From assembly GCF_002453355.1 (NCBI RefSeq), contig NZ_DKGQ01000017.1, positions 1 through 14,832 of the forward strand: a stretch of 14,832 bases of DNA, read 5' to 3'. Positions 7,938 to 14,811 of the stretch are shown here, piece by piece. The stretch comes from Psychrobacter sp. UBA6766 (lineage in GTDB: Bacteria > Pseudomonadota > Gammaproteobacteria > Pseudomonadales > Moraxellaceae). The first letter of the stretch is position 1, and every line of letters starts with the position of its first letter. A program made the position numbers and the translations under genes. Below the pieces are notes generated by a model that saw nothing but the letters and a program-made list of their open reading frames with translations, had not been told where the DNA came from and made no database searches.

Positions 7938-7993
7938 GTACGTTGAGTTATTGTGTAGTATTGACTGAGTACGTTGATAGCTAGGTACGTTTA
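7938..7993. repeat. Three GTACGTT repeats upstream of the peroxiredoxin gene
   Basis: GTACGTTGA occurs at 7938-7946 and 7969-7977, and GTACGTTTA at 7985-7993, the last overlapping a TATAAT box. Start-to-start spacings are 31 and 16 bases. They may be operator sites for a regulator of the downstream gene; no regulator can be named from the sequence. Confidence 0.4.
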
Positions 7994-7997
7994 TAAT
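7992..7997 (+). promoter_or_regulatory. Probable -10 box of the peroxiredoxin promoter
   Basis: A perfect TATAAT lies 64 bases before the peroxiredoxin start. Hexamers 16-18 bases upstream (around 7968-7974, AGTACGT) do not resemble TTGACA; TTGACT at 7961 is too far away (25 bases). A good -10 with a poor -35 is usual for activator-dependent promoters, so positive control (an OxyR-like factor would fit) is possible. Confidence 0.5.
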
Positions 7998-8060
7998 AAT
8001 AGAGCGCATGAATGTGTTTGGATCTTAGAGCTCACTACTAACATAAATAAGGAATGAAGC

Positions 8061-8699
8061 ATGGCAAATTTACGTTTAGGTGATACCGCACCAAATTTTG
8101 ACGCGTCAACCACTGAAGGTGATATCAACTTTTATGATTGGGCTGGAGATAGCTGGATCGTCTTATTTTCACATCCTGCAGATTATACGCCAGTGTGTAC
8201 CACCGAGCTTGGGCGTACGGCAGCATTGGGTGGCGAGTTCCAAAAGCGCAATGTTAAACCAATCGCATTATCGGTCGATGGATTAGAGGATCATAAAGGC
8301 TGGGCAAAGGACATTGAAGAAACCCAAGGCACAGCCGTTAACTTTCCTATTATCGCTGACTCTGATCGCAACGTTGCTGATTTATATGACATGATTCATC
8401 CAAATGCTGATAATACAGCGACGGTTCGAAGTGTGTTTATCATTGATCCTAACAAAAAAGTACGCTTAATACTTACGTATCCAGCCAGCTGTGGTCGTAA
8501 CTTTGATGAAATCGTCCGTGTTATCGATGCGATGCAATTGTCTGATGAATATAATGTCGCAACGCCAGTTGATTGGAAAGAGGGTGACGACGTTATCATT
8601 CCTCCAAGCGTCAAAAATGAAGATATCGCTGCCAATTATCCTAAAGGTCATACCGAAGTTAAGCCTTATCTCCGTACCACACCAGCTCCTAATAAGTAA
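8061..8699 (+). CDS. 1-Cys peroxiredoxin (Prx6/LsfA type)
   Basis: Thiol peroxidase that reduces hydrogen peroxide and organic hydroperoxides in the cytoplasm. The 212 aa have the Prx6-subfamily length and the long C-terminal domain ending in KPYLRTTPAPNK, as in Pseudomonas LsfA. The peroxidatic site is SHPADYTPVCTTELG at 37-51 with C46, T43 and P44; the conserved Arg is R123 in ATVRSVFIIDP. Unusually, C144 occurs in YPASCGRNFDE, where the subfamily generally has Thr, giving a second cysteine near the dimer/active-site region. AAGGA lies seven bases before the ATG. It is preceded by a TATAAT box and GTACGTT repeats and followed by its own terminator, so it is probably monocistronic and stress-regulated. 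The subfamily is secure; the physiological reductant cannot be read from the sequence. Confidence 0.95.
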   Translation: MANLRLGDTAPNFDASTTEGDINFYDWAGDSWIVLFSHPADYTPVCTTELGRTAALGGEFQKRNVKPIALSVDGLEDHKGWAKDIEETQGTAVNFPIIADSDRNVADLYDMIHPNADNTATVRSVFIIDPNKKVRLILTYPASCGRNFDEIVRVIDAMQLSDEYNVATPVDWKEGDDVIIPPSVKNEDIAANYPKGHTEVKPYLRTTPAPNK

Positions 8700-8727
8700 G
8701 CAGTGAATCTGATCATTTATTAATCAT

Positions 8728-8762
8728 AAAAAGCCCTATAACGAATGGTTATGGGGCTTTTT
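8728..8762 (+). terminator. Rho-independent terminator after the peroxiredoxin gene
   Basis: AAGCCCTATAAC (8731-8742) pairs with GTTATGGGGCTT (8748-8759), 12 pairs including one G-U, loop of five bases, followed by a T run to 8762 and preceded by A's. It lies about 30 bases after the peroxiredoxin stop. Confidence 0.9.
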
Positions 8763-9035
8763 ACTATTATGAGCTCGGTATAAAAATATCCTATGGCTGT
8801 TTTATTTGGAGTTAACTAGATACATATAACAAGCAGCGCCAAGGTTTTGCTATGATGGGGAGAGTGAGTTTATATACCGCTTAGAGAATTGAATTTTACT
8901 CATGCTTTATGCTCACTGTTTATATGAGAAGTTAGCTATGAGAAGATAGTTTTTTAAAATTATAATTAAGTTTGTTTATTATAAAATTTAATGGCGCTGA
9001 GTCGCTTTTTAGCGTTACCTTACAAGGAGTTTGTC
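8763..9035. other. AT-rich intergenic region before the GST gene
   Basis: With the terminator this gap spans 336 bases without a gene. The right half is very AT-rich, with TATAAT at 8961-8966 and TATAAA at 8979-8984 as possible -10 boxes, neither with a recognisable -35. An in-frame ATG at 8991 lacks a ribosome binding site. I see no RNA gene or clear repeat. Confidence 0.5.
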
Positions 9036-9692
9036 ATGAAAAAATTATATGTCACCCGAACTGCACCGAATCCGCGTAAAGCGCTTATTCTACTAGCCTC
9101 AAAAGGTATCGATGTTGATGACATGGATGATCTTGATGTCGTCGATATTGATTTTGCTACTAACGAGCAGATGTCTGATGAATTTACCAAAATAAATCCG
9201 ATGCAGACGGTGCCTGTATTACAGTTAGATGACGGCACCATACTTAATGATTCGCAAGCCGTTTGTGAATATCTCGATAGAGTATATGGCGAGCGTTCGG
9301 TGATGGGAAATGACGTGGTACAGCGTGCTCAAGTGTGTTCGATGCGTCGTATCGCTGAGTTTGAAGTATTGTATAACTTTATGCTGGCATTTCAGCACAG
9401 TCATCCATCAAAAGCGCAGCGAGTTGAACAAGTGCCAGAATTTGTGGGGCCATCCATCGCTCGAGCGGTAAAAGCGTTGCCTTATTTTGAAAACGCCTTA
9501 AAAGGTCATGACTATCTGATTGGTGATCAATTAAGCTTTGCTGATATTGTGCTATATTTAGGATTAGATTTTGGCAAACTTCTTAAAGTGAACCCGAATG
9601 AGCAAGGTGAAAACCTTGCGCGATTTTATCAAATGATGAATGAGCGTTTTAGTATTAAAAATATGGCAAAGGCCAAACCTGATCATGAGTGA
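9036..9692 (+). CDS. Glutathione S-transferase family protein
   Basis: Cytosolic GST-fold protein, 218 aa from the ATG at 9036. The N-terminal thioredoxin-like domain (about 1-84) has the beta-alpha start MKKLYVTRTAPNPRKALILL, the cis-proline motif TVPVL (P60) and the glutathione gamma-glutamyl-binding pair D72-S73 in NDSQAV. The helical C-terminal domain (about 92-210) has the N-capping box S167-F-A-D170 in LSFADIVLYLGL. An acidic insert follows the first helix (DVDDMDDLDVVDID, 26-39). AAGGAG at 9024-9029 lies six bases before this ATG; an in-frame ATG at 8991 has no such site and would add residues before the fold. Substrate class is unclear: no Cys in the active-site position, so a Ser, Thr or Tyr would have to activate glutathione. 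SspA was considered but its signature residues are absent. Separate from the peroxiredoxin gene by a terminator, so co-regulation is not implied. Confidence 0.85.
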   Translation: MKKLYVTRTAPNPRKALILLASKGIDVDDMDDLDVVDIDFATNEQMSDEFTKINPMQTVPVLQLDDGTILNDSQAVCEYLDRVYGERSVMGNDVVQRAQVCSMRRIAEFEVLYNFMLAFQHSHPSKAQRVEQVPEFVGPSIARAVKALPYFENALKGHDYLIGDQLSFADIVLYLGLDFGKLLKVNPNEQGENLARFYQMMNERFSIKNMAKAKPDHE

Positions 9693-9734
9693 GTAGAATA
9701 AACGCCGATTTATCATTCAGCAGTGTTTACCTAT

Positions 9735-9779
9735 AGCCTTAAGTAGCCGATGTGATGGTTAGCTACTTAAGGTTTTTTT
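9735..9779 (+). terminator. Rho-independent terminator after the GST gene
   Basis: CCTTAAGTAGC (9737-9747) pairs perfectly with GCTACTTAAGG (9762-9772), 11 pairs with a 14-base loop, followed by seven T (9773-9779). It lies about 45 bases after the stop codon. Confidence 0.92.
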
Positions 9780-9980
9780 CATTGTTAAATCAGAAAAATA
9801 AACAATATCAGTTACTATCAAGATATAAAATTAAACACTTCGTAACAATGCCAGTAGTCATCAGCGTTATAGTAGTCAAATTATTACGCTCTGGGTAATA
9901 TGCTTTAGATAAGGGGATAAAATTACTCCTTGAATTGTAAAAATAGATTATAAAAAGTTTAACCACAAGGTATGACTGCT

Positions 9981-10982
9981 ATGGCCTCGTCTTCTAGAAC
10001 GGTATCTTTTACAACGCTGTCTTTTATGAAATCATCTTTTATCACCTCTCTAGCGAGATTGGCTCTATTGCCAAGTATCCTAGCGGCAAGTTTGGTGCTA
10101 GGGGCATGCCAAGATGCTTCTGGGCCTAATACAAGTAATGTACAAGACGAGAGCAGTATGAATAACAGCGGTGTAGATGGTAGCGTTACGGCGTCTGATG
10201 CCATAACAAACGATGAGGCCGTAACAGATGAGGTAAGCGCTGAAGAACAAATGATAGCCCGTCTGTCACGTTATCGCTGGACACTCATGTCTGTGGAAAA
10301 TAAAGACGCCCAGCCGTTAAATCTGCTGTCAGATATAAAAGACCAAGTGCGCTTGACCTTTAGTCAATACCAAGGCGAGAATAGCCTAAACTATAGTGTG
10401 GGCTGCAATACCATGAGCGCAAGTTATCAGCTTCAAGGTCAGACGTTGACCATCCAAGACGGTATGAGCACCAAAATGTCGTGCGGTGAGCTTGATAAGG
10501 CTGAAAACCAATTGAATGAGCTGATGCAAGGTGAAAGTCAATTGACCTTAGTCTTAGACAGCAAAGACAATAATAGTAATGCTGATAGCGCAACAACTGA
10601 AAGTCATCAACCAGTCTTAACGCAAATCACAAGCGACGCGGCGACGTTAGTTTGGGCAGGAAAGCTGACTTCGCAAGCCAAATATAATAGTAAAGGTGAA
10701 ACGGTATTTTGGGCAGTAAATGCTAAAAAAATAGCCTGCACCAATGGTGGCTCAGAGATGTGTATTCAAGTAAAACCCATTACCTATGATGACCAAGGCA
10801 TTAAAGTGAGCGAAGGTGAGTGGTCAGCCTTTAACGGTGAAATCGATGGCTATCAGCCTGATGGCATGCATGATGAAGTACTACGTCTCCAGCGCTATGA
10901 GTTAGACGGTAACGAGAATGAAGAAGTGCAAGAATATGCTTATGTACTCGATGCAGTGATTGAAAGTAGCGTGGTAGAGTAA
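9981..10982 (+). CDS. META and DUF4377 domain-containing lipoprotein
   Basis: A probable envelope lipoprotein, 333 aa from ATG 9981. The signal peptide ends in the lipobox LVLGAC (Cys at 43). After an acidic, low-complexity spacer (about 44-92) comes a META/HslJ-like domain (about 93-192) with RYRWTLMSV, SVGCNTMSASYQL and MSTKMSCGE, the paired Gly-Cys-Asn and Met-Ser-Cys elements of that family. The C-terminal region (about 240-330) matches my memory of DUF4377, with ACTNGGSEMCIQVK, WSAFNGEIDGY and YAYVLDAVIE. META proteins are tied to heat-shock or outer-membrane stress traits such as novobiocin resistance (HslJ), but the molecular role is unknown. Start choice: ATG 9972 is only one base from AAGG (9967-9970), whereas ATG 9981 is ten bases away; ATG 10026 would give the most typical signal peptide but has no ribosome binding site. 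Flanked by terminators on both sides, so it is monocistronic. Confidence 0.82.
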   Translation: MASSSRTVSFTTLSFMKSSFITSLARLALLPSILAASLVLGACQDASGPNTSNVQDESSMNNSGVDGSVTASDAITNDEAVTDEVSAEEQMIARLSRYRWTLMSVENKDAQPLNLLSDIKDQVRLTFSQYQGENSLNYSVGCNTMSASYQLQGQTLTIQDGMSTKMSCGELDKAENQLNELMQGESQLTLVLDSKDNNSNADSATTESHQPVLTQITSDAATLVWAGKLTSQAKYNSKGETVFWAVNAKKIACTNGGSEMCIQVKPITYDDQGIKVSEGEWSAFNGEIDGYQPDGMHDEVLRLQRYELDGNENEEVQEYAYVLDAVIESSVVE

Positions 10983-11060
10983 TGCTTTGTTAGAGTAGGT
11001 TTGTTGGTCATTTTTATTATTTAAAATGATGACTCAAATAGAAGAGATAATTTAAACAAG

Positions 11061-11091
11061 AAACACGCGCCGTTTGGACGCGTGTTTTTTT
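11061..11091. terminator. Rho-independent terminator between the META lipoprotein gene and ruvC
   Basis: AAACACGCG (11061-11069) pairs with CGCGTGTTT (11079-11087), nine pairs with a nine-base loop, with a T run from 11085 to 11091. It ends the plus-strand gene and may also act on the converging ruvC transcript, whose U-tract would be less regular. Confidence 0.88.
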
Positions 11092-11130
11092 ATATTTATT
11101 ACTTCTATCACTTTACTGCGAACTTATTTT

Positions 11131-11715
11131 TTAACGCAAATTTCCTAAGTCTTCTTCGGTCAAACGCCAGCGGCCTTTTTTCTTCGAAGCACCGCGACCA
11201 CGCATGGCGCTGTTTAATATCAGTTTGTTCATTGAATGGCTTGAATGCGCATGACAAATGGCGCAGGCTAAGCCGTCAGCGGCATCTTGTTGCGGTACAA
11301 CTTCTAAAGACAGGATGCGGCAGACCATTTCTTGCACCTGCTCTTTTGCCGCTGCTCCATAGCCGCAAACAGCTTGTTTAATTTGGCGAGCGGTGTATTC
11401 GGATACTTCTAAATCGAGTGCGACCATTGCTGCTATAGCCGCACCGCGAGCTTGACCAAGCTTTAAAGCTGAGTCTGGGTTTTCTGCCATAAATACTTGC
11501 TCGATGGCCGTATAAATAGGCTCATCGGTATATTTTAAATGGTGCTGGGTGATACGCGTCAAACCATTAAAAATACGCTTTAGGCGTTCCGGCATCTCTT
11601 TGGTATCTGTACGAATGGTGCCTGCGTCAATATAGGTCAGTTTATCACCAGTTTGTTGAACAATGCCATAACCGGTCATGCGCGAACCCGGATCAATCCC
11701 GATAATAATTGCCAT
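11131..11715 (-). CDS. ruvC: Holliday junction resolvase RuvC
   Basis: RuvC is the dimeric endonuclease that cuts Holliday junctions after RuvAB branch migration in recombinational repair. The 194 aa (E. coli 173) contain all four catalytic acidic residues: D8 in IIGIDPGSRMTGYG, E72 in AIEQVF, and D144 and D147 in QQDAADGLACAICH. The conserved ENPDSALKLGQARG segment is at 79-91 and the YTARQIKQAVCGYGAAAKEQVQ stretch at 107-128. The extra length is a basic C-terminal tail (GRGASKKKGRWRLTEED, about 172-189). GGA lies a short distance before the ATG. No ruvA or ruvB is adjacent, unlike in E. coli; both flanking genes run on the opposite strand, so it is a single-gene unit. Confidence 0.97.
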   Translation of the reverse strand: MAIIIGIDPGSRMTGYGIVQQTGDKLTYIDAGTIRTDTKEMPERLKRIFNGLTRITQHHLKYTDEPIYTAIEQVFMAENPDSALKLGQARGAAIAAMVALDLEVSEYTARQIKQAVCGYGAAAKEQVQEMVCRILSLEVVPQQDAADGLACAICHAHSSHSMNKLILNSAMRGRGASKKKGRWRLTEEDLGNLR

Positions 11716-11868
11716 AGTATTCCGTCTTGCTTACATTTTGTTTTATGGCTTAAAAATCAGCCGTAAGTTTGATAGTATAGCAATCAATCCCCATATACAT
11801 CATATGTTAGCCATATTAATTTGCATGGCGCTTAATTTTTTAGATTTTATCTTATAGGACGACACTTT

Positions 11869-12492
11869 ATGGGTCAGATAGTTGGTATTGCCATCGTTTG
11901 GTTTATTATCGAGATGCTACTGTGGTATTTACTTGCTCAATTTATGAGCGGTTGGTGGGTGTTTATGTGGTTTATTATCGCCGCCGTCATCGGTATCTCG
12001 CTCGTGCGTAAAGGTATGGCAGCACTCAATCCAATGGCACAGCAAATGAAAGCTGGTGGAATGATGAACCCAGCAATGCGTCCGCAAGAATCCACTATGA
12101 TTAAAAGCGTGGCTATGGCAGCCGCGGGCATTTTGCTACTAATTCCAGGTGTGCTTAGTGATTTATTAGCGTTATTAGTTATATTACCGCCAGTGCAGAA
12201 AAAACTCAAAGACTTTGCCAATAATTATGTCATGAATAATCAGCAAAAAATGATGGAAATGATGGCAAAACAGATGGGTGGACAAATGGGCGGCGGCCAA
12301 AATCCGTTTGGTGGCATGGGTGGTCAGAACCCATTTGGCGGCCCAGGCGGCATGAACAACCAAAATCCGTTTGGTCAGCAGCAACAAAACCCATTCGGTA
12401 ATGTGTTTAAACAGCATACGACGGTTGATGGCACCGCCAAAAACGTCCCTAAAGATGTAAAGAAAATCACCAAATCTGCTAATGATGAATAA
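11869..12492 (+). CDS. fxsA: FxsA-family inner-membrane protein with QNPFG repeats
   Basis: FxsA is an inner-membrane protein; overproduction in E. coli relieves exclusion of phage T7 by the F plasmid. The 207 aa begin with hydrophobic segments at about 4-25 and 30-46 (WWVFMWFIIAAVIGISLVRKG, the family core), followed by a loop and a third hydrophobic stretch at about 79-107 containing LLLIPGVLSDLLALLVILPPVQ, also typical of the family. The cytoplasmic C-terminal half is unusual: Met/Gln-rich, then four QNPFG units at 144-148, 153-157, 165-169 and 173-177 separated by Gly/Met/Gln, then a charged tail. AGGA at 11856-11859 lies nine bases before the ATG. It ends before a strong terminator shared with the converging 6S RNA transcript. 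The family call is firm; the cellular role is not known from the sequence. Confidence 0.88.
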   Translation: MGQIVGIAIVWFIIEMLLWYLLAQFMSGWWVFMWFIIAAVIGISLVRKGMAALNPMAQQMKAGGMMNPAMRPQESTMIKSVAMAAAGILLLIPGVLSDLLALLVILPPVQKKLKDFANNYVMNNQQKMMEMMAKQMGGQMGGGQNPFGGMGGQNPFGGPGGMNNQNPFGQQQQNPFGNVFKQHTTVDGTAKNVPKDVKKITKSANDE

Positions 12493-12526
12493 TGGATTTA
12501 TTGTTAAATAAGCAATAAACGACCAT

Positions 12527-12565
12527 AAAAAAAGCCTCTTTTATCATTGATAAAAGAGGCTTTTT
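12527..12565. terminator. Bidirectional rho-independent terminator between fxsA and 6S RNA
   Basis: GCCTCTTTTATC (12534-12545) pairs perfectly with GATAAAAGAGGC (12549-12560) around a three-base loop; seven A (12527-12533) precede and five T (12561-12565) follow. It ends fxsA and can also stop minus-strand transcripts running past the 6S RNA 3' end at about 12644, whose mature end would then arise by trimming. Confidence 0.92.
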
Positions 12566-12643
12566 AGTGGTTAAAAACTATTTTTTATCATGCTTATCTC
12601 TATAAATGAAGCGAATGAAAAACAGTCAATAACTAAATAAAAC

Positions 12644-12831
12644 AACCGAAGTGCCGCCGTAAGATGGTGACCCATGAACCGTGAAGTTCAGGGCGGATGC
12701 GTCACTGCCTCTGCAGGTTTCCTGAGACACCGCAAGCAGTGCAGGCATACACAATGAGGCAATAGGTACCACATCCTGGTAAAGCATTATCGGCTCAGGG
12801 AATATACATCTACTAGCCAACACTTCAGAAT
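12644..12831 (-). ncRNA. ssrS: 6S RNA (SsrS)
   Basis: 6S RNA mimics an open promoter and sequesters sigma70 RNA polymerase in stationary phase. On the minus strand the sequence begins ATTCTGAAGTGTTGGC and ends GGCGGCACTTCGG: CTGAAGTG (12826-12819) and CACTTCGG (12653-12646) form the closing stem. CCCTGAGCCGATAATGC (about 12800-12784) matches the conserved 5' element of E. coli 6S RNA (CCCCUGAGCCGAUA). The 3' part GGTTCATGGGTCACC...GGCGGCAC matches the E. coli GGGTTCAAGGGTTACA...GGCGGCAT. CACTG-CTTG-CGGTG makes an apical hairpin, and TGCCTC pairs with GAGGCA. The length, about 188 bases, fits the usual 184. E. coli ssrS is next to ygfA; here it sits between fxsA and gpmI. The ends are estimated to within a few bases. 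Confidence 0.94.
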
Positions 12832-12837
12832 ATAATT

Positions 12838-12866
12838 ATCTTAACCAATGACTTGAGTGATTGCAA
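12838..12866 (-). promoter_or_regulatory. Probable sigma70 promoter of 6S RNA
   Basis: On the minus strand TTGCAA (12866-12861) and TAAGAT (12843-12838) are separated by 17 bases, each matching four of six consensus bases. The -10 box is six bases before the predicted 6S 5' end at 12831, exactly the expected geometry. Confidence 0.6.
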
Positions 12867-13080
12867 GTACGGTTTACAGATTGATACGTAGGGGTCATTA
12901 TCAGCATTAAAGATGTTGAGTATTAACCCTATTTTCTAGAAAATTAGAGGTCTTTCAAGTGCTTAAAGTTTAGCCTAAACGACGATTTTTCAGCTATTTT
13001 GAGATATGTGTTAATATAGAGGCCTTTAAACATCCTAAGATAGCATTCTAGGCGTTCATTCACTTGAGGAGCGGTAATCC
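12867..13080. other. Intergenic region between the 6S RNA promoter and gpmI
   Basis: AT-rich region that must hold the gpmI promoter. TTAATATAG at 13011-13019 is a possible -10 area but has no convincing -35. I see no further gene, hairpin terminator or repeat in it. Confidence 0.4.
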
Positions 13081-14739
13081 ATGACCAACAATCAGCAACA
13101 ATCAGAATTTATCGACGATAGTCAGGCTAAGCTCAATAATAAACAAGATAGCGAGCAAAATAAAAAAATGCCGCATGTCTTAATGATATTAGATGGTTTT
13201 GGACATCGTGAAGACGATAAGGATAATGCGATTGCTGCTGCCCATATGCCAAATTTGGATAAGATTTATCAGCAGTATCCGCATGGGTTGATATCGGCTT
13301 CAGGAAAAGACGTCGGTTTACCAGACGGTCAGTTTGGTAACTCAGAGGTGGGGCATATGAATTTGGGCGCTGGCCGCGTGCTTTATCAAGACTCAACCCG
13401 TATCTCAAATGAAGTGGCCAATCGTGAGTTTTACAAAAATGAAGCGTTAGTCAATGCGGTAAAAGCAGCCAGTGAGCGAGGCGGTAACGTCCATATTATG
13501 GGACTGTTATCAGATGGTGGCGTCCACTCTCATCAAGACCATATCGAAGCAATGTGTCATTCAGCATTGGTACACGGCGCCAAAAATGTCTTTGTTCACT
13601 GTTTCCTAGACGGCCGTGATACGCCACCAAAGTCTGCTGATAAGTATATCAACCGTTTACGTGACCACATCGCAAAACTCAATGACCATTATGAAGGCGG
13701 CCGCGTCCAAATTGCCAGTATTATTGGGCGTTATTATGCGATGGATCGTGACAATCGCTGGGACCGCGTGCAAAAAGCCTACGAGCTACTGACCGAAGGA
13801 AAAGCTGATCGCTTAGCGACGCGGGCAGATGGCGCGATACAGGCCGCTTATAAAGCCCGTGAAACTGATGAGTTCATCAACCCCACCGTGGTGGTTGGTC
13901 GTGATGAAGTGCCTCATACTGTTGATGATAATGATGCGCTTATTTTTATGAATTTCCGCGCTGACCGTGCCCGTGAGCTTGCGCAAGCATTTGTGCTACC
14001 AGATCATGAGTTTTCGGGGTTTGCTCGTCATAAACAACCAAAACTTGCTGCGTTTGTGATGTTGACGAAGTATTCTGACGTGCTAGCAGGCAATCCAAAA
14101 ACCAATATTGCTTATTATCCAACCTCATTGACCAATACGCTTGGCGAATATTTGCAAAATGAAGGCAAAACCCAGCTACGAATCGCTGAAACTGAAAAAT
14201 ACGCCCATGTGACTTTTTTCTTTAGCGGCGGTCGTGAAGAAGAGTATAACGGCGAGACGCGCATTTTAGTGCCGTCGCCTGATGTTGCCACTTATGATTT
14301 AAAGCCAGAAATGAGTGCGCCTGAGGTTACGGACGAGTTGGTAGCGGCAATTGAGTCAGGTAAATACGATGTGTTAGTGGTTAACTATGCCAATGGCGAT
14401 ATGGTTGGTCATACAGGTATCTTTGATGCTGCGGTTAAAGCGGTAGAGGCGTTAGATGTGTGCATTGGCCGAGTAGAGAAAGCAGTACGGGCTGCAGGTG
14501 GCGATATGCTTATCACCGCTGACCATGGTAACTGCGAGCAGATGCAAGACTACGAAAGCGGTCAGGTGCATACGCAGCATACCACAGAGCACGTGCCATT
14601 GATTTATATTGGGGAGCAAGCAGTAAAAGTCCGTAGCGGCGGTAAGCTCAGTGATATCGCGCCAACTATTTTGGCGTTGATGCACATTGAGCAGCCAACA
14701 GAGATGACTGGAGAAAACTTATTGGTTCCAGCCTTATAA
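13081..14739 (+). CDS. gpmI: 2,3-bisphosphoglycerate-independent phosphoglycerate mutase
   Basis: This glycolytic and gluconeogenic enzyme interconverts 3- and 2-phosphoglycerate in the cytoplasm using two Mn ions and a phosphoserine intermediate. The 552 aa (E. coli 514) show LMILDGFGHRE with D38, GNSEVGHMNLGAGR with the phosphorylated S88, SDGGVHSHQDH at 144-154, FLDGRDTPP at 175-183, NFRADRAREL at 291-300, NYANGDMVGHTG with D440 and H444, and ITADHGNCEQM with D481 and H482, then H500 in TQHTTEHVP; together the alkaline-phosphatase-superfamily metal site. It carries about 28 extra N-terminal residues, hydrophilic and rich in Gln, Asn, Asp and Lys, before MPHVLMILDG. AGGAG at 13067-13071 lies nine bases before the ATG at 13081; the internal ATG at 13168 has no such site. 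Single-gene unit; no terminator is obvious after it, and a probable insertion sequence starts within 75 bases. Confidence 0.97.
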   Translation: MTNNQQQSEFIDDSQAKLNNKQDSEQNKKMPHVLMILDGFGHREDDKDNAIAAAHMPNLDKIYQQYPHGLISASGKDVGLPDGQFGNSEVGHMNLGAGRVLYQDSTRISNEVANREFYKNEALVNAVKAASERGGNVHIMGLLSDGGVHSHQDHIEAMCHSALVHGAKNVFVHCFLDGRDTPPKSADKYINRLRDHIAKLNDHYEGGRVQIASIIGRYYAMDRDNRWDRVQKAYELLTEGKADRLATRADGAIQAAYKARETDEFINPTVVVGRDEVPHTVDDNDALIFMNFRADRARELAQAFVLPDHEFSGFARHKQPKLAAFVMLTKYSDVLAGNPKTNIAYYPTSLTNTLGEYLQNEGKTQLRIAETEKYAHVTFFFSGGREEEYNGETRILVPSPDVATYDLKPEMSAPEVTDELVAAIESGKYDVLVVNYANGDMVGHTGIFDAAVKAVEALDVCIGRVEKAVRAAGGDMLITADHGNCEQMQDYESGQVHTQHTTEHVPLIYIGEQAVKVRSGGKLSDIAPTILALMHIEQPTEMTGENLLVPAL

Positions 14740-14796
14740 GTCAATCATTTAATATCACGTCAGTAAAGCTAAATTTAAATTTCAAAAAAAGGGGAG

Positions 14797-14811
14797 AGAT
14801 AGTGTCTATCT
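14797..14811. repeat. Small perfect inverted repeat after gpmI
   Basis: AGATAG (14797-14802) and CTATCT (14806-14811) flank TGT. It has no T run after it, so it is not a standard terminator. It directly abuts or overlaps the putative insertion-sequence end and could belong to it. Confidence 0.5.

Noticed and set aside
9036..9692. SspA (stringent starvation protein A) for the GST-fold gene
   Set aside because: The N-terminus and helical domain do not match SspA and no sspB follows; a general GST family call is safer.
9959..10204. 81-aa minus-strand frame opposite the META lipoprotein start
   Set aside because: It is antisense to the signal peptide and linker of a supported gene; no ribosome binding site or domain is visible.
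11082..11381. 99-aa plus-strand frame opposite ruvC
   Set aside because: It lies antisense to the 3' part of a clear ruvC gene with all catalytic residues and shows no family features.
12626..12823. 65-aa reading frame on the minus strand
   Set aside because: It coincides almost exactly with the 6S RNA on the same strand; the open frame is a by-product of the structured RNA sequence and has no ribosome binding site.
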